NCBI GenBank assembly: GCA_017882455.1
Contig: JADGPL010000022.1
Location: 1 to 53,931 of the forward strand
DNA length: 53,931 bases
Direction of reading: 5' to 3'
Source: Solirubrobacteraceae bacterium
Lineage (GTDB): Bacteria > Actinomycetota > Thermoleophilia > Solirubrobacterales > Solirubrobacteraceae
Below the pieces are notes generated by a model. The model had not been told where the DNA came from, did not search any database, and saw only the letters and a program-made list of their open reading frames with translations. Numbering within the stretch: position 1 is the first letter of the stretch; the number at the start of each line of letters is the position of its first letter. Made by a program: the position numbers and the translations under genes. This document shows, piece after piece, positions 41,288 through 48,654 of this stretch.

Positions 41288-41310
41288 CTACGATACATCG
41301 CGTAACGTAG
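41288..41310. promoter_or_regulatory. Inverted repeat before PadR-family gene
   Basis: CTACG-N13-CGTAG (41288-41310) forms an inverted repeat, with further similar repeats in GATACATCGCGTAACG, 45-65 nt before the padR-like start. PadR proteins usually bind such palindromes upstream of their own operons, so autorepression is likely. Confidence 0.4.
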
Positions 41311-41354
41311 TAGCGTGCGGTCCTGGCGGCTGCGCCCGATGACGAAGGAGCGCG

Positions 41355-41684
41355 ATGACGAGCAAGCTCGCGGACCTGGGACGCTGGTCTGAGCCTTCGC
41401 TGCTGGTGCTGTCGAGCCTGGCCGGCGGCGACAAGCACGGCTACGCGATGGTCAGCGACATCGAGGCGCTCGCCGGAGTCCACCTCGGGCCCGGAACCCT
41501 CTACGGCGCCCTCTCGCGCCTGGAGGACCAGGGCCTCATCCTCGCACTGCCCGCACAGGGGCGCCGCCGCCCCTACCGCATCACGGCCGCGGGCGCCCGA
41601 GCGCTCGAGGAGCAGCTCACAACGATGGCGAGCGTCGCCAACACGGGCCTCACCCGCCTGCGCGCAAACGGAGCGCCGGCGTGA
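41355..41684 (+). CDS. PadR-family transcriptional repressor
   Basis: The 109-residue protein is a short PadR (PF03551). The winged helix is SLLVLSSLAGGDKHGYAMVS with DIEALAGVHLGPGTLYGALSRL, then the wing DQGLILALPAQGRRRPYRIT. A short C-terminal helix replaces the long coiled coil of larger PadRs. It is coupled by 4 bp (GTGA) to a downstream membrane protein, a common layout for PadR targets. Confidence 0.9.
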   Translation: MTSKLADLGRWSEPSLLVLSSLAGGDKHGYAMVSDIEALAGVHLGPGTLYGALSRLEDQGLILALPAQGRRRPYRITAAGARALEEQLTTMASVANTGLTRLRANGAPA

Positions 41685-42352
41685 GCGTCGCCGCCCACCG
41701 AGGACGCATGGCGAGGCTGCTCGTGGGCCTCTACCCGCTCGCCTGGCGTGAGCGCTACGGGAGGGAGATGGAGGCGCTGATCGACGTGGTCGTCACGGGC
41801 GCGCTGCTCGGCGGGCTCGCAATCGCATTCGGCGGCCTGCCCCTGCTGTGGCAGGCCGTGCGCCACGCCCTCCGGGAGCGCGACGGGCGCCTGATGCTCC
41901 TGCTCCTCTCCCCCGCGCTCGCGCTCGTCGGCTTTGGCGCGCTGAGCTGGCTGCTGTTCGTGACCGCGCCTGCCCGCCACGGCCAGTTCCCGCTGAGCTT
42001 CGTTGTCCTCTTCCAGGCGCCCTGGCGCCTCGCCGGATGGGCATGCGCCGCGGTCTGCGCGCTGGCCCCTCGCTGGGCGCTGGCCCGTATCGAGCTCTCG
42101 CCCCGGGCCCTGCGTCGTGCCAGCCGCGCAGGGGCTGCGCTGGCGACGGCGACGGTGCTCATCGCGGGCGCCCTGATCGTCTACGTCTGCGTCCTGGCGC
42201 TACAGGCCGGCAAGCTCTCAGCGCAGAGCACCGCGCCGGTCGGCGCGAGCACTGGAGCCATGCTGGCTCTCCACGCAGCGATGGCGTGCCTCGCCAGCAC
42301 GCTGGCGCTGGCCGCGGCGAAACGCGCCAGCCGCGCCGCCCGCGTTCGCTGA
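41681..42352 (+). CDS. PadR-linked multi-span membrane protein
   Basis: GTG 41681 gives 223 residues. The N-terminus RMARLLVGLYPLAWRERYGREM is the motif seen in membrane proteins encoded next to PadR genes in actinobacteria. Four or five hydrophobic spans follow (LLLLSPALALVGFGALSWLL, LAGWACAAVCALAPRWAL, TATVLIAGALIVYVCVLAL). There is no ATPase or permease motif. Function unknown; it may be the target repressed by the PadR neighbour. Confidence 0.78.
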   Translation: MSVAAHRGRMARLLVGLYPLAWRERYGREMEALIDVVVTGALLGGLAIAFGGLPLLWQAVRHALRERDGRLMLLLLSPALALVGFGALSWLLFVTAPARHGQFPLSFVVLFQAPWRLAGWACAAVCALAPRWALARIELSPRALRRASRAGAALATATVLIAGALIVYVCVLALQAGKLSAQSTAPVGASTGAMLALHAAMACLASTLALAAAKRASRAARVR

Positions 42353-42443
42353 CGCTCGCCTCGAGCATCCATGCTCTTCAGGACACGCAGGCAGTGGCGA
42401 GGCGGGCGCGGTCCCCAGCCCGCGCCCGGCCGCCGCGGCCATT

Positions 42444-42471
42444 GGCGCGCCCGCTCCCCAGCAGGCGCGCC
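42444..42471. terminator. GC-rich hairpin between convergent genes
   Basis: Two identical GGCGCGCC octamers (42444-42451, 42464-42471), each self-palindromic, fold with a 12-nt loop. They lie between the PadR-linked gene (+) and the CBS gene (-), where a bidirectional terminator is expected. A smaller GAGCAT/ATGCTC hairpin is at 42363-42376. Confidence 0.5.
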
Positions 42472-42478
42472 GCCCCTC

Positions 42479-42892
42479 TCACCCCACGGCCGCCTTGTCC
42501 GGCACCAGACAGATCGCCCCATCCTGGGTCCAACAGCGCACGATGTCGCGGACCGACAGGATGCCAACCGTCTCGGCACCGTCAAGAACGATCAGATGGC
42601 GAAAGCCTCCGCGCACCATCGCGCCGGCGGCCTCCTCCAACGACCAGTCGGGTGCTGCAAAAACGACGTCACGAGTCAGATGCGCAGCCACGGACTCCCC
42701 GTTGGGGTCCTCTCCGGCACCCACCGACATGAGGATGTCGCGCTCGGTGATGATCCCCGGACCGTTCCCCTCCGGATCCATGACCACGGCCGCCCCCACG
42801 CGCCGCTCGGACATCAGCCGCGCGACCGCGCGCAGGGTGTGCCCCGGCCCGACCGTGAGAACCATGCGACTCATGCCTTCGTGAACCTGCAT
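42479..42892 (-). CDS. Tandem CBS-domain protein
   Basis: ATG 42892 gives 137 residues with two CBS motifs (MVLTVGPGHTLRAVARLMSE..., DVVFAAPDWSLEEAAGAMVR...). GIITERDILMSVGAGED and GILSVRDIVRCW are the strand ends where adenosine ligands sit. Such proteins bind AMP, ATP or SAM and regulate enzymes or channels, but here no partner domain is fused. It is divergent from the second cox operon, which may be a coincidence. Confidence 0.85.
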   Translation of the reverse strand: MQVHEGMSRMVLTVGPGHTLRAVARLMSERRVGAAVVMDPEGNGPGIITERDILMSVGAGEDPNGESVAAHLTRDVVFAAPDWSLEEAAGAMVRGGFRHLIVLDGAETVGILSVRDIVRCWTQDGAICLVPDKAAVG

Positions 42893-43133
42893 CCCCTCGT
42901 CCTTTGGCTCGCCTTCAGATCTCTTCCCCGGAAGCCACCGCCACTTCTCCTTGGCGCTCAACTGCCCGGGAAACCGCTCTTCCAAGCCTTAGCAACTATT
43001 GCCTCAATCTAGTGCCTGGGCGTATGCGAGTCAAGGTCCGAGCGGTCCGTGGACGGAGGCATTAGGATCACGCTCCCGATGGAGAGGAACGCCGCACACC
43101 AGAACTCCCCCGCGCGCACCGGAGCCACAGCCG

Positions 43134-43910
43134 GTGTCTAGGCAGCGCTCGCTCGGCATCGCCTTCGCGCTGGCGGTCATAGCCGTTGCGATCGGCGTGG
43201 TGCTGAGCTACTCGATCCACTGGTTCCCCGTCCAGGCCTCCGTCCAGGCCAAGAACACCGACCGGCTCTACCACGTGCTGGTCCTCGCCTCGATCCCGAT
43301 CTTCGTGATCGTCGTGACCGTGATCCTGTACAGCATCTGGCAGTTCCACATGAAGCCCGGCGAGGAGCTCAAGGACGGGCCGCCGATCCACGGCAACACG
43401 CGCCTGGAGGTCTTCTGGACCGCGATCCCGACGGTGCTGCTGCTGGGCCTGGTCAGCTACTCGTTCGTGGTGCTGCACGAAAACGAGAAGAAGCCCGCAC
43501 GCGAGATCCAGATCGGCGTGACCGGACAGCAGTTCGCCTGGACCTACCAGTACCCGCCGTCGGTGACCGGCGGTGCGCCGCTGAACAGCAGCCAGCTCTA
43601 TGTCCCCAAGGGCGAGTCCGTCAACTTCGGCATGCACAGCAAGGACGTGATCCACGCCTTCTGGATCCCGGCGTTCCGCCTGCAGGAGGACGTCGTGCCG
43701 GGGATCACCACCCACTATCGCGCCACGGCCGTGCGCCTCGGCAACTATCCGGTGGTCTGCAACCTGCTGTGCGGCCTGGGGCACTCGCTGATGCGCTCCA
43801 CCGTCCACGTCGTGACCGAAGCGCAGTTCCAAGCATGGATCAAGAGTCAGGTGACCGCTGGCTCGAGCACGGCCGCCGCCGGTTCCACAAGCAGCGGGGC
43901 TACGGGATAA
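43134..43910 (+). CDS. ctaC: Cytochrome c oxidase subunit II (CuA), second cluster
   Basis: GTG 43134 gives 258 residues. Membrane helices are SLGIAFALAVIAVAIGVVLS and LYHVLVLASIPIFVIVVTVI. The CuA domain carries VIHAFWIPAFRLQEDVVPG and C-x3-C-x3-H-x2-M (CNLLCGLGHSLM). The sequence differs strongly from the first subunit II (VTGQQFAWTYQYP instead of IGRQYIWQFVYP), so they are separate oxidase lineages. An upstream extension to 42999 looks non-coding. Spacing to the next gene is 40 bp. Confidence 0.92.
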   Translation: MSRQRSLGIAFALAVIAVAIGVVLSYSIHWFPVQASVQAKNTDRLYHVLVLASIPIFVIVVTVILYSIWQFHMKPGEELKDGPPIHGNTRLEVFWTAIPTVLLLGLVSYSFVVLHENEKKPAREIQIGVTGQQFAWTYQYPPSVTGGAPLNSSQLYVPKGESVNFGMHSKDVIHAFWIPAFRLQEDVVPGITTHYRATAVRLGNYPVVCNLLCGLGHSLMRSTVHVVTEAQFQAWIKSQVTAGSSTAAAGSTSSGATG

Positions 43911-43950
43911 TGTTGCCCGACGCGATGACCGGTTTCGAGGGCACACCCTG

Positions 43951-45861
43951 ATGGCCGCCAAGCTTCGAGCCCCGGGCTTCTACCGCGCAGGCTGGATGAT
44001 GGTCGGCGGTGCGCTCTTCGCCACCGCGCTGACGTGGCTCGTGCGGATGGCCACCGGCCACTCGACCTTCCAGCACTTCATCTCCCCGGACGCGATCCTC
44101 TCGGTCTCGCTGCTGGCCGTGCCGCTCGCGTTCCTGATCGGGATCGGCGGCTTCGACTACTGGTTCTACTGGGCGATCGGGCGCCCCACGCGCCCGGAGG
44201 ACCACTCCAGCCACGGGGCCTACACCTGGAAGGACTACTTCCGCATCAACACCGATCACAAGGTGATCGGCATCCAGTACCTCGTCAACTCGTTCTTCTT
44301 CCTGCTCGTGGGAGGCCTGCTCGCGCTGCTGATGCGCGCGCAGCTCGCGCAGCCCGGCTCGCATTTCGTCGACGCCAACACGTTCAACGGCCTGTTCTCG
44401 GTCCACGCCTCGCTGCTGATCTTCCTGTTCATGGTGCCCGTGTTCGCGGGCTTCGGCAACTACGTGATCCCGTTGATGATCGGCGCGCCCGACATGGCGT
44501 TCCCGCGCCTGAACGCCCTCTCGTTCTGGCTGCTGCCGGTCGCAGGCATGATCATGCTGGGGAGCTTCTTCGCGCCGGGCGGCGCGTTCGCAGACGGCTG
44601 GACCGCCTATGCGCCACTGTCGGTCAATGCCCCGATCGGACAGACGTTCTTCTCGATCGGCGTCCAGTTCGCGGGCGCATCCTCGATCATGACCGCGCTC
44701 AACTTCCTCGTGACCATCATCACGATGCGGGCGCCGGGCATGAGCTTCTTCCGCATGCCACTGCTGGTGTGGGCCAACTTCGCCACATCGCTCCTGGTCG
44801 TGATCGCGACCCCGTTCATCGCGGCCTCGCAGTTCTTCGTGCTGCTGGACCGCGCGCTCGGCTTCAACTTCTTCAACGCCGCCAAGGGCGGAGACGTGCT
44901 GATGTACCAGCACGTCTTCTGGTTCTACTCCCATCCGGCGGTGTACATCATGATCCTGCCGGGCTTCGGGATCATCAGCGAAGTGATCGCGGTCAAGTCG
45001 CGCAAGCCGATCTTCGGCTACCGCATGATGGCGTTCTCGCTGCTGGCGATCGTGGGGCTCGGATTCACGGTGTGGGCGCACCACATGTTCACCTCGGGCA
45101 TGGCCGCCTGGATCCGCATCCCGATGGCGATCACGACCGCGATCATCGCGGTGCCGACGGGCATCAAGGTCTTCTCCTGGCTGGCCACGCTATGGCGAGG
45201 GGTGTTGCACCTGGATACGGCGATGCTGTTCGCGCTCGGCTTCATCACCACGTTCACGCTGGGCGGCATCAGCGGCATCATGCTCGCGATGGTGCCCTTC
45301 GACATCCACGTGAGCGCCACCTACTTCATCGTGGCGCACATCCACTATGTGCTCTTCGGAGGCTCGCTGATGACGATCTTCGCGGGCGTCTACTACTGGT
45401 TCCCGAAGATGACGGGCCGGATGTATGACGAGCGCCTGGGAAAGTGGCATTTCTGGACGACGTTCATCTTCGTCAACCTGACGTTCGCCCCGATGCACGT
45501 CCTCGGGCTGCAGGGGATGCCGCGACGGGTGGCCACCTACGCAGCGCAGTTCGCCGATCTCAACCTGTTCATCTCGATCGCGAGCTTCGGCCTCGGGGCG
45601 ACCACCCTGCTGTTCGTCTACAACATGGTCACCAGCTGGCGCGGCGGGCCGCGGGCCGTGAGCAACCCCTGGCGAGCCCTGACGCTCGAGTGGCAGGTCA
45701 GCTCGCCCCCTCCGATCTTCAACTTCGATCGCCTGCCGACGGTGGTGGGCGGTCCCTACGAGTACGGTGTCCCTGGCGCCGTGCACGGCATCTTCGCACC
45801 CGCCCCCGCACCGACGGTTGCTGGAGCAGGAGCCGGCGTCGTGAGCGCACCCAGTCAATGA
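43951..45861 (+). CDS. ctaD: Cytochrome c oxidase subunit I, A2-like, with N-terminal extension
   Basis: The 636-residue subunit is about 70 residues longer than the first copy, with an extra N-terminal hydrophobic region (GWMMVGGALFATALTWLV, SVSLLAVPLAFLIGIGG). Ligand motifs are intact: SVHASLLIFLF, FWFYSHPAVYIMILPG (His328, Tyr332), WAHHMFTSG and VAHIHYVLFGG. The D-channel Glu is missing (HPAVY) and a YS pair precedes HP, the A2 pattern. The K-channel Lys aligns with Asp422 (VLHLDTAMLF). Either proton delivery differs or my alignment misses a substitute. It is followed by a Usp-like gene. Confidence 0.9.
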   Translation: MAAKLRAPGFYRAGWMMVGGALFATALTWLVRMATGHSTFQHFISPDAILSVSLLAVPLAFLIGIGGFDYWFYWAIGRPTRPEDHSSHGAYTWKDYFRINTDHKVIGIQYLVNSFFFLLVGGLLALLMRAQLAQPGSHFVDANTFNGLFSVHASLLIFLFMVPVFAGFGNYVIPLMIGAPDMAFPRLNALSFWLLPVAGMIMLGSFFAPGGAFADGWTAYAPLSVNAPIGQTFFSIGVQFAGASSIMTALNFLVTIITMRAPGMSFFRMPLLVWANFATSLLVVIATPFIAASQFFVLLDRALGFNFFNAAKGGDVLMYQHVFWFYSHPAVYIMILPGFGIISEVIAVKSRKPIFGYRMMAFSLLAIVGLGFTVWAHHMFTSGMAAWIRIPMAITTAIIAVPTGIKVFSWLATLWRGVLHLDTAMLFALGFITTFTLGGISGIMLAMVPFDIHVSATYFIVAHIHYVLFGGSLMTIFAGVYYWFPKMTGRMYDERLGKWHFWTTFIFVNLTFAPMHVLGLQGMPRRVATYAAQFADLNLFISIASFGLGATTLLFVYNMVTSWRGGPRAVSNPWRALTLEWQVSSPPPIFNFDRLPTVVGGPYEYGVPGAVHGIFAPAPAPTVAGAGAGVVSAPSQ

Positions 45862-45877
45862 CGAGGAGGCACAACCG

Positions 45878-46723
45878 GTGAAGGAAGTTCTCGTGGTCGC
45901 CAACCGCACCCTCGGCGGCGCCAAGCTGCTCGAGGCCGTCCGCACGCGCGCCGCCGCCGGCGATGTCCGCTTCCGCCTGGTGGTGCCCCAGAGCAAGCCC
46001 TCGGCAGGCCTCGTGATCTACGACGAGGCCGTGCGCGAATCGGCGCAGGTGCGTGTCGACCTCGCGCTCTCGGCGGTCTCGGCGGAGGGCATCGAGGCCA
46101 CCGGCGAAGTCGGCGACGGCGATCCCTTCCTCGCCACGATGGACGCCGTGGCCCAGCGCCGCCCCGACGAGATCATCGTCTCGACCCATCCGGCCAGCCA
46201 CTCTGGATGGCTGCGGCGGGATCTGATCGAGCGCATCCAGAACGCGACCGGCCTGCCCGTGGAACACGTCGTGGTCGATCTCGAGCACGAAACCCTGCCC
46301 TTCAGCGTCACGCTCGTGCTGGCCAACAAGACCTCCAGCGGAGAGGAGCTGCTCGAGCACCTCCAGGAGCAGGCCGCGCGCGGAGGACAGCATTTGTTCA
46401 TCGCAGTTGTGCCCCAGGCCGACGGCAGCGGCCACGGGCCGGCCGAGGCTCGCGCGCGCCTGGCCAAGATGCTCGACCGTCTCGCCGGCGCCGGGCTTCT
46501 CAGCTCTGGGATGATCGGCGATCCCGACCCGTACACGGCCGCCATCAACGCCCTCGAGCTCTTCAGGGTCGACGACGTGGTCATCTCCACCCTCCCGGGA
46601 GAGCGCTCGGGCTGGCTGCGCTCCAATCTCATCGAGCGCGTTCGCGGCGCCACCTCCGCACGCGTGGAGCACGTGGTCGTCGACCCCCAGGCCACGACGA
46701 CCACCGCGGCTCCAGCCGCTTAG
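45878..46723 (+). CDS. Tandem Usp-like protein inside oxidase operon
   Basis: GTG 45878 after GAGGAGG gives 281 residues in two homologous halves. Each has a first strand VLVVANRTLGGAKLLEAV or VTLVLANKTSSGEELLEHL, a VVPQ segment, and a closing block SGWLRRDLIERIQNAT / SGWLRSNLIERVRGAT followed by VEHVVVD. The V-N/A...strand-helix order and the STHPASHSGW loop resemble universal-stress (HUP) folds, but the ATP loop G-x2-G-x9-G is not evident. I do not recognise the family. Position between subunit I and subunit III suggests a role in oxidase assembly or control. Confidence 0.65.
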   Translation: MKEVLVVANRTLGGAKLLEAVRTRAAAGDVRFRLVVPQSKPSAGLVIYDEAVRESAQVRVDLALSAVSAEGIEATGEVGDGDPFLATMDAVAQRRPDEIIVSTHPASHSGWLRRDLIERIQNATGLPVEHVVVDLEHETLPFSVTLVLANKTSSGEELLEHLQEQAARGGQHLFIAVVPQADGSGHGPAEARARLAKMLDRLAGAGLLSSGMIGDPDPYTAAINALELFRVDDVVISTLPGERSGWLRSNLIERVRGATSARVEHVVVDPQATTTTAAPAA

Positions 46724-46734
46724 CGAGGAGCCCC

Positions 46735-47352
46735 ATGGAGGCAGCCAGCATCAGTCACGGAGCCGCTCACGCGGGCGAGCACCACGGCCCGCCGGCGGCG
46801 AACCGCAGCTCGCGGGTCGAGCCCGCGCTGCTCGGGATGCTGCTTTTCATCATCTCCGAGATCATGGTCTTCGGGGCGTTCTTCACCGCCTACTTCTTCA
46901 TCCGCATCGCCAGCGGCGACCCGTGGCCGGCCCACGGCACCACCCTGCCGGTGCAGGTCGCCGGCGTGAACACCGCGATCCTGGTGTCCTCCTCGTTCAC
47001 GATCCACTGGGCCCAGACCTCGATCAAGAACGGCAACCGCTTCGGGCTGAAGGCCGGCATGCTCACGACCTTCCTGCTCGGCTGCACGTTCCTGTTCATC
47101 CAGATCAACGAGTACGCCAACATCGGCTTCGCCCCCCAGGACGCCGCCCAGCAGACGATCTTCTACTCGCTGACCGGCCTGCACGGTGCCCACGTGTTCA
47201 TCGGGCTGCTGCTGCTGCTGTTCGTCACGATCCGATCCTTCCGCGGCCACTACACGCCCGAGGAGCACCGCGGGGTCGAGGTGCCCGGCATCTACTGGCA
47301 CTTCGTCGACATCATGTGGTTGGTCGTTTACACGACCGTCTACATCCTCTGA
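46735..47352 (+). CDS. ctaE: Cytochrome c oxidase subunit III, second cluster
   Basis: ATG 46735, preceded by GAGGAG, gives 205 residues with five hydrophobic spans. The first block is LLGMLLFIISEIMVFGAFFT, with the conserved Glu; LTGLHGAHVFIGLLLLLFV and GIYWHFVDIMWLVVYTTVYIL are the subunit III signatures (HGxHV, YWHFVDxxW). It stabilises subunit I and its proton uptake. The first oxidase cluster lacks a subunit III gene, so it may be shared or encoded elsewhere. Confidence 0.94.
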   Translation: MEAASISHGAAHAGEHHGPPAANRSSRVEPALLGMLLFIISEIMVFGAFFTAYFFIRIASGDPWPAHGTTLPVQVAGVNTAILVSSSFTIHWAQTSIKNGNRFGLKAGMLTTFLLGCTFLFIQINEYANIGFAPQDAAQQTIFYSLTGLHGAHVFIGLLLLLFVTIRSFRGHYTPEEHRGVEVPGIYWHFVDIMWLVVYTTVYIL

Positions 47353-47354
47353 CG

Positions 47355-47497
47355 GTCTGACGGCTGTGGACACGGTGCTGGACGATCTCCGATCGGTCTG
47401 CGTCCTCGGTCGCTCATGTGCTCAAGCACATTTCAGCGCTACTGCCTGTGCCCCGAAGGGGTACGTCCTTGTCTCGCTTGATCCACAGCCGTCAGAC
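47355..47497. ncRNA. 143-nt element with perfect inverted ends and internal hairpins
   Basis: GTCTGACGGCTGTGGA (47355-47370) and TCCACAGCCGTCAGAC (47482-47497) are a perfect 16-bp inverted repeat enclosing 111 nt. Inside are GGACG/CGTCC (47380-47384, 47401-47405), CGCT/AGCG around ATGTGC-TCAA-GCACAT (47411-47438), and GTGCCCC-GAA-GGGGTAC (47448-47464, one G-T pair). Together they give a multibranched cloverleaf. It begins 3 nt after the coxC stop and ends 24 nt before a small ORF. It could be a structured RNA or attenuator, a 3'-end processing element, or a short MITE. No target-site duplication is clear. Confidence 0.5.
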
Positions 47498-47520
47498 AGC
47501 TGGCTTGTGAACCGTCCGTC

Positions 47521-47631
47521 GTGCTGAATCCTCTGCGCTCCGAGGATGAGGCCTTCCGCTTCCTGCTCTACGCGATCGCCGTGATCGTGGTGATCGTCGC
47601 CTTGATCCTGATCCTCCGCGCGATCCTCTGA
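47521..47631 (+). CDS. Small single-span membrane protein after coxC
   Basis: GTG 47521 to TGA 47631, 36 residues (VLNPLRSEDEAFRFLLYAIA...). A charged N-terminus (RSEDEAFRF) leads into one long hydrophobic span (LLYAIAVIVVIVALILILRA). It has no Shine-Dalgarno match, so it may be leaderless. Its place after subunit III, together with the 37-residue peptide in the first cluster, suggests accessory oxidase subunits. Coding is judged by composition and length only. Confidence 0.6.
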   Translation: MLNPLRSEDEAFRFLLYAIAVIVVIVALILILRAIL

Positions 47632-47693
47632 GCGTCATCGGCGCGAGCGCCCGCCCAAGACGTCGCTCGACCGGAGGATCGGCACTCTCGACG

Positions 47694-47747
47694 ATGCCGT
47701 GATCCCGCATGGGAAGCCGGATCGCGGCATGACCCCCCGCCGGGTCA
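47694..47747. terminator. Hairpins between oxidase and cytochrome c genes
   Basis: ATGCCGTGATCC (47694-47705) pairs with GGATCGCGGCAT (47719-47730) with one G-T pair. A second TGACCC/GGGTCA hairpin follows (47730-47747). They lie between the small ORF (+) and the convergent cytochrome gene (-), so a bidirectional terminator is likely. Confidence 0.55.
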
Positions 47748-47793
47748 GGGTTGTGCGAGCGGCGCGAGCGGTGCGGTGCGCCGGACTCCGGCC

Positions 47794-48600
47794 CTATTTG
47801 ACGGTCAGCGTGCCGTACATCCCTGCGGCGCGGTGTCCGGGCGCTTCGCAGAAATACGTGTAGGTGCCCGGCTTGAGATTGACCGTCACCGTGGCCGTGC
47901 CCTTGGTCGTGAACTGACTGGCGCCCAGCTTGGCTCCGCCGGGGGTGGCTCCGTGAGCACCGGATTCGATGGCGATGTTGTGCGAGACACCGGACAGGTT
48001 GGGCATTTCGATCGTTACCGCCCCGGGGGTGGCGGTGGCCTTGCTGGTCACGTAGGCGAGCTGGCCGCTGGGGCTGGCGGGGATCTGAAGCTTGCCGCCC
48101 TTCTCCACGGCGGGCTTGCCGGCGCCTGGGGCTTCGACCGCGGTGGCCAGCAGGCCACTGTCCTTTCCAGGCGCAGCCGCCACCTTGGCGATGTAGGCGG
48201 CGACATCTTTCAGCTTGGCGCCCGTAACGAGGTCTTTGGGCATGACGCCTTCTGGGTTGGGGAGCTGTATCTGGCCTTCCACGACGCCACGCACCGAGCC
48301 GCGCTCGAGCCCTTCGGCGATGCTCGCGCGGAAGGCTTCGTCGAGGTTGGGGCCGACGGTGCCCTTGGTGTCGGCCCGCGCGAGCGTGTGGCAGGACCCG
48401 CACTTGGCCACGAAGGTCTGCTTGCCGAGGATCAGGTTGGCGTTGTCGGCGCCCTTGACCGAACATCCGGCCGTACCCACGGCCAGCGCCAGCAGCACGA
48501 GGCCGGCGCAGGCGCGTGAGCCGAGGCCGCCGCAGCGGCGATCGGAGCGTTGGGAGGCGTCGGGGTCGGCATGCACGAAGCTCATCGGCGGGCGGAACAC
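47794..48600 (-). CDS. Lipoprotein fusing cytochrome c and a cupredoxin
   Basis: GTG 48600 gives 268 residues; ATG 48585 is an alternative start. A lipobox (LALAVGTAGC) anchors it outside. Domain 1 is a class I cytochrome c: FVAKCGSCHTLA (heme CxxCH) and a distal Met in EGVMPKDLVTG. A linker (GLLATAVEAPGAGKPAVEKG) leads to a cupredoxin with blue-copper ligands: His in SGVSHNIAIESG, then C-x4-H-x4-M in YFCEAPGHRAAGMYG. One polypeptide thus carries both heme and copper redox centres. Lying convergent with the oxidase cluster, it is a plausible direct electron donor to CuA. Confidence 0.9.
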   Translation of the reverse strand: MFRPPMSFVHADPDASQRSDRRCGGLGSRACAGLVLLALAVGTAGCSVKGADNANLILGKQTFVAKCGSCHTLARADTKGTVGPNLDEAFRASIAEGLERGSVRGVVEGQIQLPNPEGVMPKDLVTGAKLKDVAAYIAKVAAAPGKDSGLLATAVEAPGAGKPAVEKGGKLQIPASPSGQLAYVTSKATATPGAVTIEMPNLSGVSHNIAIESGAHGATPGGAKLGASQFTTKGTATVTVNLKPGTYTYFCEAPGHRAAGMYGTLTVK

Positions 48601-48654
48601 TATCCGAAGCGGCGGGCGGCTGGACGCAAGCTCAGGCCGGCCGAGCGCCGCTTC

